From Candidatus Eiseniibacteriota bacterium (lineage in GTDB: Bacteria; Eisenbacteria; RBG-16-71-46), in the NCBI GenBank assembly GCA_005893365.1, contig VBPB01000079.1, forward strand, positions 1-8,792: 8,792 bases of DNA. The letters are read 5' to 3'. Positions 1-6,076 of the stretch are shown piece after piece. The translations under genes were made by a program, and so were the position numbers. Every line of letters starts with the position of its first letter. The stretch's first letter is position 1. A model generated the notes under the pieces. It saw only the letters and a program-made list of their open reading frames with translations, was not told the DNA's origin and made no database searches.

Positions 1-217
1 CGGCGAAGGTGGTGTCGCCCGGGTAGGGCGGCGGCGCGAAGTTCCCGCCCCGCATGCCCTGTCCCATCCCCTGTCCCGGGCCCCCCGGCGGCGGCCCCCC
101 CGGACCGCCGGGCGGCGGTGAGCCCGGGCCCCCGGGCGGCGGCGTCTGGGCGAGCGAAAGGGCGGCGACCAAGACGACGAGCGAGACCAGGACCAGCGAA
201 GCGGCGATCCGTTTCAT
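1..217 (-). CDS. Exported Pro/Gly-rich protein, N-terminal part only
   Basis: The first 72 codons of a gene that runs off the left edge. The start ATG (215-217) has a GGAGG ribosome site four bases upstream. Residues 1-23 form a clear signal peptide: MKR, then a long Leu/Val/Ala stretch, then a likely cleavage near SLA-Q. Residues 26-49 are three tandem copies of an 8-residue unit, PPPGGPG followed by S, G or Q. A Gly/Met/Gln linker (QGMGQGM) comes next, and then the beginning of what may be a folded domain (NFAPPPYPGDTTF). The protein is therefore probably secreted, with a flexible low-complexity linker directly after the signal peptide. The mature domain is outside the window, so I cannot name a family. 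It lies 94 bases downstream of the phosphoesterase gene on the same strand and could be co-transcribed with it. Confidence 0.75.
   Translation of the reverse strand, partial: MKRIAASLVLVSLVVLVAALSLAQTPPPGGPGSPPPGGPGGPPPGGPGQGMGQGMRGGNFAPPPYPGDTTFA
71..142 (-). repeat. Three tandem 24-base units encoding PPPGGPGx
   Basis: Residues 26-49 of the exported protein repeat with a strict 8-residue (24-base) period: PPPGGPGS, PPPGGPGG, PPPGGPGQ. The copies differ at several third codon positions (for example GGG versus GGT or GGC), so the protein pattern is kept while the DNA has drifted. This is a coding repeat, not a CRISPR or intergenic repeat. Confidence 0.8.
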
Positions 218-221
218 GGGG

Positions 222-226
222 CCTCC
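222..226 (-). promoter_or_regulatory. Ribosome binding site of the exported protein
   Basis: GGAGG read on the minus strand, four bases before the ATG at 215-217. It decides the start, because the signal peptide begins exactly there. Confidence 0.65.
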
Positions 227-282
227 GGGACGGTGATCGGGTGGACGCGGAACATCTCTGGCGCGGAATCGGGGTTGGGCCG

Positions 283-298
283 GGGACGATACCGTCCC
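283..298 (-). terminator. Small perfect hairpin after the phosphoesterase gene
   Basis: A perfect 6-base stem (GGGACG / CGTCCC) with a 4-base loop, 14 bases past the phosphoesterase stop codon. No T-run follows on the minus strand, so it is not a standard intrinsic terminator. It may be a weak terminator or a 3'-end structure that protects the mRNA. The 94-base gap around it (218-311) shows nothing else I can defend. Confidence 0.3.
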
Positions 299-311
299 GG
301 CGGCACGCGGA

Positions 312-1463
312 CTACCGCAGCACGACGGCCTTGCGTTCGAGGGTCTCCACGCCGGCCTGGACCCGGATCATGTAGACGCCGGCGCTCGCCTCCGTCCCAG
401 CCTCGTCGCGGCCATCCCAACGCAGCTCGACCGCGCCCGACCGCAGGCCGCGGGCGAGCGTGCGCACCCGGCGCCCGGCGAGGTCGAAGACGCCCGCGTC
501 CACCCCCATCGGACGGGCGAGCGTCAGGCGCGCCGAGAGGGTACCGGCGGAGGGATTCGGAGCGGGCGCCGAGAGCGAAACGTGGCCGCGCGCGCCGGGC
601 GTGACGCGCAGCGGGTCGAGCCCCCAGATGTCCTCGATCGGCGCCGCACTCGAGGCGAGACCCGGGCGCTCGATGCCCAGGGCGTCGGCGATGGTGCGCA
701 CGACGTTCCAGTGGTAGGTGAAGTCGGTCGACACGTAGCCGGCCTGGACCAGCGGGCCGTCGAAGACGGTCAGGATGCGGTTGCCGGAGTGGCCGTCGTC
801 CTCGTCCCAGGTGACGATCACGACGCCGCGCGGCCCGACGGCGTCGAGCATCGCCGGCACGTTGGCGGCGAGCCAGTTGTCGCCCCAGGTCACGTCGTAG
901 CCGGTGTCGTGCGAGTCGTCGTGCGAGTCCGGGATCACGAACGCCAGGTTGGGAAGCGCGTCGTTGGCGATGTCGGCCGCCAGGTCGGCGTACTCGCGCT
1001 CGTTGTTGTGGTCCAGGTTGGAGAAGTAGGTCCACGGGCAGTGCTTGCGCAGATAGTAGGTGGCCGGATTGGTGCACACGTCCGAGCCCGGCGCCGGCAG
1101 CCCCTCGGCGTACGTGCGCCAGGTCTTCCCCGCCACCTCGCAGGCGTGGCCCAGGTTCTCGGTGTCGAACGGGATGCCGGCGGGCGGGCAGACGTCGGTG
1201 GTGATGCCCTGCGTGCCGCCCGACCAGAGCATCAGGTAGTTGGGCTGCGAAGGATGCGTGTAGGCGAAGAAGTATTGGAACGAGGCGCCGGCAGCCACCA
1301 GGCTCGCGGTGTAAGGCCCGGTCATGGCCTGCGTGTAGCTCTTGTTCTCCATGACGATCACGATGACGTGATCGAGCGGCGGGACCGCCGAGGCGGTCGG
1401 AGCGGTCAGCGCCAGGCAGGCGGCCGCGAGGGCCGGGGCGAGGGCAAGGGAGCGGTAACGCAC
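312..1463 (-). CDS. Secreted acid phosphatase / phosphoesterase (PF04185-like) with FlgD-type Ig-like C-terminal tail
   Basis: A 383-residue exported phosphoesterase of the family that includes acid phosphatase AcpA and the phospholipases C, predicted to hydrolyse phosphomonoesters or phosphodiesters outside the cytoplasm. I start it at GTG 1463, because residues 1-26 are then a good signal peptide ending TASA. An in-frame ATG at 1514 would put 17 unlikely residues in front. Visible family motifs are VIVIVMENKSY (34-43, the ENxS/T block with the presumed nucleophile S42), HPSQPNYL (70-77), PDSHDDSHD (178-186) and TWDEDDG (218-224), which supply typical metal and catalytic residues. Cysteines 92, 108, 130 and 142 could form disulfides. 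Residues about 298-383 are a FlgD-like Ig fold, with APNPSAG, DLAGRRVRTL, WDGRDEAG and GVYMIRV blocks and a basic end; such tails serve as surface or secretion signals in some phyla. The substrate cannot be told. It is divergent from the dehydrogenase gene. Confidence 0.87.
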   Translation of the reverse strand: MRYRSLALAPALAAACLALTAPTASAVPPLDHVIVIVMENKSYTQAMTGPYTASLVAAGASFQYFFAYTHPSQPNYLMLWSGGTQGITTDVCPPAGIPFDTENLGHACEVAGKTWRTYAEGLPAPGSDVCTNPATYYLRKHCPWTYFSNLDHNNEREYADLAADIANDALPNLAFVIPDSHDDSHDTGYDVTWGDNWLAANVPAMLDAVGPRGVVIVTWDEDDGHSGNRILTVFDGPLVQAGYVSTDFTYHWNVVRTIADALGIERPGLASSAAPIEDIWGLDPLRVTPGARGHVSLSAPAPNPSAGTLSARLTLARPMGVDAGVFDLAGRRVRTLARGLRSGAVELRWDGRDEAGTEASAGVYMIRVQAGVETLERKAVVLR

Positions 1464-1471
1464 GGCCGCAA

Positions 1472-1501
1472 ACCCTACACCACGCCCCCCGGGCCCGTCG
1501 A
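1472..1501 (-). promoter_or_regulatory. Candidate promoter of the phosphoesterase gene
   Basis: On the minus strand TCGACG (1501-1496) and TAGGGT (1477-1472) are separated by 18 bases, and the GTG start lies eight bases beyond the -10 box. Each box matches the sigma-70 consensus only partly (4 of 6 and 3 of 6). The AGGG within the -10 box could instead act as a ribosome site, so the reading is uncertain. The rest of the divergent gap 1464-1637 shows no clear operator. Confidence 0.3.
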
Positions 1502-1625
1502 GCGGTGTGGGCATGGGCCCAGGCCCGGCCGATGGTCGTTCGCGCCGGCCGCACCCCGCCGGGCGGTCCCGCTGGCCTCCCTCCCGCCCTCCCGCCGGAC
1601 CGCCGGGCCGCAGCAGGGCCCGTGC

Positions 1626-1631
1626 TACGAT
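1626..1631 (+). promoter_or_regulatory. -10 box six bases before the dehydrogenase ATG (leaderless start)
   Basis: TACGAT ends six bases before the ATG, so transcription would begin at or within a base or two of the start codon. No Shine-Dalgarno sequence is visible in the preceding 20 bases. I see no convincing -35 box 17-18 bases upstream. The same spacing is seen in front of the CPBP protease gene. Confidence 0.45.
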
Positions 1632-1637
1632 GCGTGG

Positions 1638-2417
1638 ATGCGACTCACCGACCGTGCCGCCCTGATCACCGGAGGCGGCCGTGGCATCGGCCGGGCCATC
1701 GCCCTGCGATTCGCGGCGGAGGGGGCCGCCGTCGCCGTCTGCGGCACCGGGCGCGACGCGCTCGAAACCACCGCCCACGACATCACCGCCGCCGGCGGGC
1801 GTGCGCTCGCCTTGATCGCCGACGTCGCCGACGAGGCCGCGGTCGCGCGCGCGATCGCCGCGACCGTGGCGCGGTTCGGCCGGCTCGACATCCTCGTCAA
1901 CAACGCCGGCATCGCCGGGCCCACCGCCGCCGCGGTCGATGCCAGGCGGGAGGAGTGGGCGCGCACGCTCGACGTCAACCTGACCGGCGCCTTCCTGTGC
2001 GCCAAGCATGCCATCCCGCATCTCATCGCCAGCGGGAACGGCCGCATCCTCAACATCACCTCGGTCGCCGGAAAGATCGGCTACGCGCTGCGCAGCGCCT
2101 ACGCCGCGTCCAAGTGGGGCATGATCGGGCTCACCCGCTCGCTGGCCATCGAGGTGGGACCGCAGGGGGTCACCGTGAACGCCATCGCCCCCGGCTCGAC
2201 CCGTGGCGAGCGCATCGCCGCGGTCGTCCGCGACCGCGCCGCCGCCCTCGGGCGCCGCCCCGAGGACGTCGAGCGCGAGTTCTTCATCGAGGCCAACGCC
2301 CTCAAACGCATGGTCGAGCCGGAGGAGATCGCCGCGACCGCCGCGTTCCTGGCCTCGGACGAGGCGCGCAACATCACCGGCGAGACGCTCGGCGTCAGCG
2401 CCGGGTTCCGGCTCTAG
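1638..2417 (+). CDS. Short-chain dehydrogenase/reductase, classical SDR family
   Basis: A 259-residue cytoplasmic oxidoreductase of the classical SDR family, normal in length. It has the Rossmann nucleotide-binding motif TGGGRGIG (11-18), the NNAG motif (88-91), and the complete catalytic tetrad N114, S142, Y155 and K159 (YAASK at 155-159), followed by the usual NAIAPG turn (181-186). Arginines at 15 and 39 hint at NADP(H) rather than NAD(H), which is inference only. Many family members act as 3-oxoacyl-ACP reductase (FabG-like) or sugar/steroid dehydrogenases. The substrate-loop residues 187-225 (STRGERI onward) do not let me choose, and there are no fatty-acid genes beside it. I chose the ATG at 1638 because the Rossmann fold begins immediately after it; the open frame extends further upstream but has no family similarity. 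It is probably a single-gene transcript, because a separate promoter and ribosome site precede the next gene. Confidence 0.92.
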   Translation: MRLTDRAALITGGGRGIGRAIALRFAAEGAAVAVCGTGRDALETTAHDITAAGGRALALIADVADEAAVARAIAATVARFGRLDILVNNAGIAGPTAAAVDARREEWARTLDVNLTGAFLCAKHAIPHLIASGNGRILNITSVAGKIGYALRSAYAASKWGMIGLTRSLAIEVGPQGVTVNAIAPGSTRGERIAAVVRDRAAALGRRPEDVEREFFIEANALKRMVEPEEIAATAAFLASDEARNITGETLGVSAGFRL

Positions 2418-2441
2418 TCGTCACGGTCCGCCACGCCGTCG

Positions 2442-2470
2442 TTGGCCCCGCGGCCCGCGAGGCGTAGATT
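2442..2470 (+). promoter_or_regulatory. Candidate sigma-70-type promoter of the M16 peptidase operon
   Basis: TTGGCC (2442-2447) and TAGATT (2465-2470) are 17 bases apart, the preferred spacing. The predicted transcript would start near 2477, leaving a leader of about 37 bases containing the ribosome site. It lies 24 bases past the dehydrogenase stop, which argues that the M16 genes have their own transcript. Confidence 0.5.
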
Positions 2471-2502
2471 CAGGCGCGATCCGCGGCCCTCCCCACTCAC
2501 CC

Positions 2503-2507
2503 AGGAG
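2503..2507 (+). promoter_or_regulatory. Ribosome binding site of the first M16 gene
   Basis: AGGAG six bases before the ATG at 2514. It settles the start, because the open frame reaches further upstream to an ATG at 2442 with no ribosome site and an implausible Arg/Pro-rich leader. Confidence 0.75.
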
Positions 2508-2513
2508 CACGTC

Positions 2514-3878
2514 ATGAACCTCCCCCTGATGGGCAGCGTCCTCGGCCTGATGGTCGTGACGGCCGCCGGCGCCCAGGCGCAGACGCTCAGGGTCCCGGTC
2601 GAGACGTTCACGCTGCCCAACGGGCTGCGCGTGGTCGTGCACGAGGACCACGCCGTGCCGCTGGTCGCGGTCAACCTCTGGTATCACGTCGGCTCGGGCC
2701 GTGAGGTCAAGGGGCGCAGCGGCTTCGCGCATCTGTTCGAGCACATGCTGTTCCAGGGCTCGGCGCACGTGGGCGACGACCAGCACTTCGCGATCGTCCA
2801 GGAGGCCGGCGGGACGCTGAACGGCAGCACCAACACCGACCGGACCAACTACTTCGAGCTGGTCCCGGCCAACTTCCTCGAGACCGCGCTGTGGCTGGAG
2901 TCCGACCGGATGGGGTTCCTGCTCCAGTCGTTGACCCAGGCCAAGCTCGACAACCAGCGCGACGTGGTCAAGAACGAGCGGCGGCAGAACTACGAGAACC
3001 GCCCCTACGGCATGACCTCGATCCGCCTCGGTGAGCTGCTCTACCCGGCCGGCCACCCGTACCACTGGCCGACCATCGGCTACCCGGAGGACCTGACCGC
3101 CGCCTCGCTCCAGGACGTGAAGGACTTCTTCGCGCACTGGTACAACCCGAACAACGCGTGCCTGGTCGTGGCGGGCGACGTGAAGGCCGCGGCGGCGAAG
3201 CGGCTCGTGACCCGCTACTTCGCAGACCTGCCGGCGGGACCCAAGCCCGAGCCGCTCGCGCCCAAGCCGGCGACGCTCGAGGCCGACAGGCGCGACGTGC
3301 TCGAGGACCGCGTGACGCTGCCGCAGCTCACGCTCGCCTGGCACACGGTGCCGCTGTGGGCCCCGGACGACGCGGCGCTCGACGTGGCGGCCGAGGTCCT
3401 GGCACAGGGCAAGACCTCGCGGCTCCACCAGCGGCTGGTCTATCACGAGCAGTCGGCGCAGACCGTCTCGGCGTTCCAGGTCTCGCGTGAGCTGGCGGGT
3501 AACTTCCAGATGTCGGCCCAGGCGCGCGAGGGGTTCAACCTGACGCAGATGGAGTCCGCCATCCTCGAGGAGATCGCGCGGCTCGGGAAGGACGGGCCGA
3601 CCGACGACGAGCTGGCGCGGGCCAAGAACGGCGCCGAGGCGCGCTCGGTGTTCGGGATCCAGACCGTGCTGGGCAAGGCCGACCGCATCAACAGCTACAT
3701 GAGCTTCCGCGGCCGGCCGGACCTCTTCAACGAGGAGTTGGAGAACGTGCGCAAGGTGACCGCCGCCGACGTCCAGCGGGTCGTCCGCACCTACCTCACG
3801 CGGCCGCGGGTCAGCCTCTCCACCGTCCCGAACGGGAAGAAGGAACTCGCCGCCGCCGCCACGGGGGTGCAGCCATGA
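2514..3878 (+). CDS. M16 zinc peptidase, catalytic (HxxEH) subunit
   Basis: A 454-residue M16B peptidase (relatives: mitochondrial processing peptidase beta subunit, bacterial PqqL-like and processing-protease families), predicted to cut peptides in the periplasm. Residues 1-23 resemble a signal peptide (hydrophobic core, end AGAQAQ), although its N-region has no Lys or Arg, which is unusual. The inverted zinc motif HLFEH (73-77) gives ligands H73 and H77 and catalytic E76. E155 in VVKNERRQ fits the third ligand. The second half keeps the M16 fold (YHWPTIGYPEDL, then HWYNPNNACLVVAGDV near 205-221), but the place where the Arg/Tyr substrate motif usually sits reads LVYHEQSAQTVSAF and lacks it. 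The stop overlaps the next gene's start as ATGA, so the two are translationally coupled. The next gene has the missing motif, which supports a heterodimer. Physiological substrate unknown. Confidence 0.9.
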   Translation: MNLPLMGSVLGLMVVTAAGAQAQTLRVPVETFTLPNGLRVVVHEDHAVPLVAVNLWYHVGSGREVKGRSGFAHLFEHMLFQGSAHVGDDQHFAIVQEAGGTLNGSTNTDRTNYFELVPANFLETALWLESDRMGFLLQSLTQAKLDNQRDVVKNERRQNYENRPYGMTSIRLGELLYPAGHPYHWPTIGYPEDLTAASLQDVKDFFAHWYNPNNACLVVAGDVKAAAAKRLVTRYFADLPAGPKPEPLAPKPATLEADRRDVLEDRVTLPQLTLAWHTVPLWAPDDAALDVAAEVLAQGKTSRLHQRLVYHEQSAQTVSAFQVSRELAGNFQMSAQAREGFNLTQMESAILEEIARLGKDGPTDDELARAKNGAEARSVFGIQTVLGKADRINSYMSFRGRPDLFNEELENVRKVTAADVQRVVRTYLTRPRVSLSTVPNGKKELAAAATGVQP

Positions 3879-5344
3879 GGACCGTGCTCATCCTCGCCGT
3901 GATCGCCGCGCTCGCCATCGTGCTGGTGCTGTTCACCGCCAACGTGGGCGCTGCGCCCAAGCTGGATCGCAACCAGCGGCCGACGCCGGGCCCGGTGCCG
4001 CCGGTCGTTACGCCCAGGATCGTCAGGGTGACGCTCAGCAACGGCCTGCCGGTGTGGGTGGTCACGCGCCGCGAGCTGCCGCTGGTGGACGCCGTGCTCC
4101 AGATCCGCGCCGGCGCCGCGCAGGACGGCGCCCACCCCGGCATCGCCGCGGTGACCGCCTCGCTGCTCGACGAGGGCACATCGACGCGTTCGTCGCTGGA
4201 GTTCGCCGGCGCCGTCGATCTCCTCGGCGCCAACCTGTCGGCTTCGGGCGGCATCGAGCAGACGTCGGTGTCGTTGCTCACGCTCTCGCGCCACCTCGAC
4301 GCGGCGCTCGGGTTGATGGGCGAGATGGTGGTCCATCCCGCCTTCAAGGCCGACGAGCTGGAGCGTGAGCGGAAGGCCCGGCTCCAGAATCTCAAGCAGC
4401 AGAAGGATGTCGCCACCACCATCGCCGACAAGGTGTTGAACCTGGTGCTCTACGGCGAGGACCATCCCTACGGTCATCCGGTGGGCGGGACCACCGCGAG
4501 CATCGCGGCCATCGCCCGCGACGACGTCGCCGGCTTCTACGACCGCTACTACCGGCCCAACAACGCCGTGTTGATCGTGGTCGGGGACGTGACCGCCGAG
4601 GTCCTGGCGCCCAAGCTGGAGAAGGCCTTCGCCGGCTGGACGGCCGGGACCGTAGCCGCCGAGGCGGCCACCGCCCCGGCCCGGCCCGCGGCCAAGCCCG
4701 CCGCGGTCTACCTGGTGGACAAGCCCAACGCCGCGCAGTCGGAGATCCGCATCGGCCAGCCGGGCACGTCGCGCACGGCCGATCCCGACTACTACGCGCT
4801 CCAGGTGCTCAACACGACGCTCGGCGGGCAGTTCACCTCGCGCATCAACCTCAACCTGCGCGAGCGCCACGGCTACACCTATGGGGCCCGCAGCACCTGG
4901 GCGTTCCGTCGCGGCGACGGACCGTTCGTCGCCAGCGGCGGGGTGTTCACCGCCAAGACCGACAGCTCGCTGGTGGAGTTCCTGCGCGAGCTCCAGGACA
5001 TTCGCGGCTCGCGTCCCATCACCGAGAAGGAGACGGAGTTCGCCCGCAACGGGCTGCTGCGCGGCTATCCGCGGCGCTTCGAGACGCCCGATGCCACCGC
5101 CGGCGTGCTGGCCGAGCTGGCGCTGCACGGGCTGCCCGACGGCGAGATCGCCAACTATCTGGCCCAGATCGGGCGCGTGAAACCGGAGGACGTCACGCGC
5201 GTGGCGGCCAAGTATCTCACGCCGGACCAGTTCGCGATCGTCGTGGTGGGCGACCTGGCGACGATCCGACCCGGCATCGAGGCGCTGAACCTCGGGCCGA
5301 TCACGGTGCTGGACGCGGACGGGAAGCCGGTCGTGGCCCAGTAA
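3875..5344 (+). CDS. M16-like peptidase partner lacking the zinc site, Arg/Tyr subunit
   Basis: A 489-residue M16 family member that is not catalytic by itself. Residues 1-27 are a strongly hydrophobic signal peptide or signal anchor, followed by a Pro-rich linker (35-47). The block that should carry HxxEH reads GIAAVTASLLDEGT (89-102), so all three key residues are replaced (A92, A95, S96). The fold is otherwise retained: HPYGHPVGG (197-205) and YYRPNNAVLIVVGDV (225-239). The conserved substrate-binding pair is present in NLRERHGYTYGARS, with R329 and Y336. Loss of zinc ligands together with retention of Arg/Tyr is the known arrangement of the non-catalytic subunit in two-gene bacterial M16B enzymes (for example Sphingomonas SPH2681/SPH2682) and of MPP-alpha. 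The start overlaps the upstream stop (ATGA). I infer that both proteins form a periplasmic heterodimer. Confidence 0.9.
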   Translation: MRTVLILAVIAALAIVLVLFTANVGAAPKLDRNQRPTPGPVPPVVTPRIVRVTLSNGLPVWVVTRRELPLVDAVLQIRAGAAQDGAHPGIAAVTASLLDEGTSTRSSLEFAGAVDLLGANLSASGGIEQTSVSLLTLSRHLDAALGLMGEMVVHPAFKADELERERKARLQNLKQQKDVATTIADKVLNLVLYGEDHPYGHPVGGTTASIAAIARDDVAGFYDRYYRPNNAVLIVVGDVTAEVLAPKLEKAFAGWTAGTVAAEAATAPARPAAKPAAVYLVDKPNAAQSEIRIGQPGTSRTADPDYYALQVLNTTLGGQFTSRINLNLRERHGYTYGARSTWAFRRGDGPFVASGGVFTAKTDSSLVEFLRELQDIRGSRPITEKETEFARNGLLRGYPRRFETPDATAGVLAELALHGLPDGEIANYLAQIGRVKPEDVTRVAAKYLTPDQFAIVVVGDLATIRPGIEALNLGPITVLDADGKPVVAQ

Positions 5345-5387
5345 GGCGGGCGGCGCGCGACGGGCTCACGCCGCCTTGCGCGCCGCC
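5343..5387. terminator. Alternative inverted repeats between convergent genes
   Basis: The convergent ends of the M16 partner gene and the 209-residue membrane protein gene are 21 bases apart. A perfect 10-base inverted repeat (GGCGGCGCGC at 5349-5358, GCGCGCCGCC at 5378-5387) and a competing 7-base one (AAGGCGG at 5343-5349, CCGCCTT at 5371-5377) cross this junction. The right arms are inside the end of the minus-strand gene. Neither has a T-run, so a two-way terminator is possible but unproven; GC-rich coding sequence could give this by chance. Confidence 0.35.
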
Positions 5388-5995
5388 GTCCCGATGACCT
5401 CGCCGGTCGAGATGCCCACGCCCTTCCGGTACGCCATCGACTCGGCATAGCCCTGCTCGAAGGCGTGCGCCGCCTCCTGGACGCTCACGACCTGGAGCGG
5501 CCGCCGCGGCCGCAGCATGAGCGCCCGATTGAGGGCCGCGGGCGCCCCGGCCCCGGGCAGATTGACGGTCGGGTGTCCGGGCCGGGGCTTAAGGGCGGTG
5601 GGCCTCGCGGTGGAGTAGGTCACCGAGGTCCCGTCCTGGAAGCGCGAGATCAGGTCGAACCAGTGACCCGCCTGCGGATGCTCGTAGAGCGCGGCGTAGA
5701 AGCCATCCCGGGCGCTCGCGAGCAACTGGACCACGACGCCCGGCATCTCCGCGACGGTGTGGACGCCGGCGTCGGCGAAGCCGTGCGCGGCGAGAGCGTC
5801 CGCGATGATGCGCGGGGCGGCGGCGTCCTTCCATGCGCTCGGGCCGACCTTCTGCAGGTGGATCTGATCGGGCTGGCTGGCGACGGCGTGCTCTCCGATC
5901 TCCTTGCCGGCGACGGCCGCGATCACGAACTTGAGCAGGGGACGGACCAGCGCGAGCACGACCAGCGCGCCGACCCAGAACAGGATCGAACTCAT
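5366..5995 (-). CDS. Membrane-anchored protein of unknown function, 209 residues
   Basis: I do not recognise the family. The start ATG (5993-5995) has a strong AGGAGGT ribosome site five bases upstream, and the coding frame is clean, so the gene is real. Residues 4-29 form one hydrophobic segment (ending RPLLKFVIAAVAG), most likely a single N-terminal membrane anchor. The remaining 180 residues are soluble and mixed alpha/beta: EMPGVVVQLLASARDGFYAAL (83-103), HWFDLISRFQDGTSVTYSTA (111-130) and GHPTVNLPGAG (139-149) look like well-ordered strands and a loop and could be family signature blocks. The C-terminal third is helical and basic, with FEQGYAESMAYRKG near 183-196. No catalytic motif stands out. 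It follows moaE by 81 bases on the same strand, but its own ribosome site and the palindromes upstream suggest separate control. Confidence 0.75.
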   Translation of the reverse strand: MSSILFWVGALVVLALVRPLLKFVIAAVAGKEIGEHAVASQPDQIHLQKVGPSAWKDAAAPRIIADALAAHGFADAGVHTVAEMPGVVVQLLASARDGFYAALYEHPQAGHWFDLISRFQDGTSVTYSTARPTALKPRPGHPTVNLPGAGAPAALNRALMLRPRRPLQVVSVQEAAHAFEQGYAESMAYRKGVGISTGEVIGTAARKAA

Positions 5996-6000
5996 GCGGC

Positions 6001-6007
6001 ACCTCCT
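6001..6007 (-). promoter_or_regulatory. Strong ribosome binding site of the 209-residue membrane protein
   Basis: AGGAGGT, a full anti-16S match, five bases before the ATG. It is the best ribosome site in the window and fixes the start of an otherwise unrecognised gene. Confidence 0.8.
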
Positions 6008-6032
6008 CGAGACATGTGGCGAGCGGCAGGCT

Positions 6033-6051
6033 CCGATCGTTATCGGCCGAT
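6033..6051. promoter_or_regulatory. Clustered CCGAT/ATCGG palindromes in the moaE-membrane protein gap
   Basis: CCGAT (6033-6037), four bases, ATCGG (6042-6046) is a perfect inverted repeat, and ATCGGCCGAT (6042-6051) is a perfect 10-base palindrome sharing an arm. The CCGAT half-sites recur 14 bases apart. On the minus strand GATAAC (6044-6039) within the cluster could be a -10 box for the downstream gene. An operator is possible, as is a weak moaE terminator. The rest of the 81-base gap holds only the ribosome site. Confidence 0.3.
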
Positions 6052-6076
6052 CCAGCCAGGCGCCACAGGGGTTCCC

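Noticed and set aside
64..142. The GGC/CCC-rich periodic stretch as a CRISPR or intergenic repeat.
   Set aside because: The period is 24 bases with no spacers, and it is in frame in a gene with a signal peptide and ribosome site.
582..1637. A long open frame on the plus strand running into the dehydrogenase gene, opposite the phosphoesterase.
   Set aside because: It is the mirror of the phosphoesterase coding frame in GC-rich DNA. Its composition is Val/Gly/Arg/His-rich with no recognisable fold, and the dehydrogenase family begins only at 1638.
3848..3861. A run of GCC triplets near the end of the first M16 gene as a microsatellite.
   Set aside because: It encodes a short Ala run in the C-terminal tail and is too short to be notable in DNA this GC-rich.
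3791..5128. A 445-codon open frame on the minus strand, opposite the second M16 gene.
   Set aside because: His/Arg/Gly/Val-rich shadow of a clear M16 gene, with no family motif; a usual artefact of third-position GC bias.
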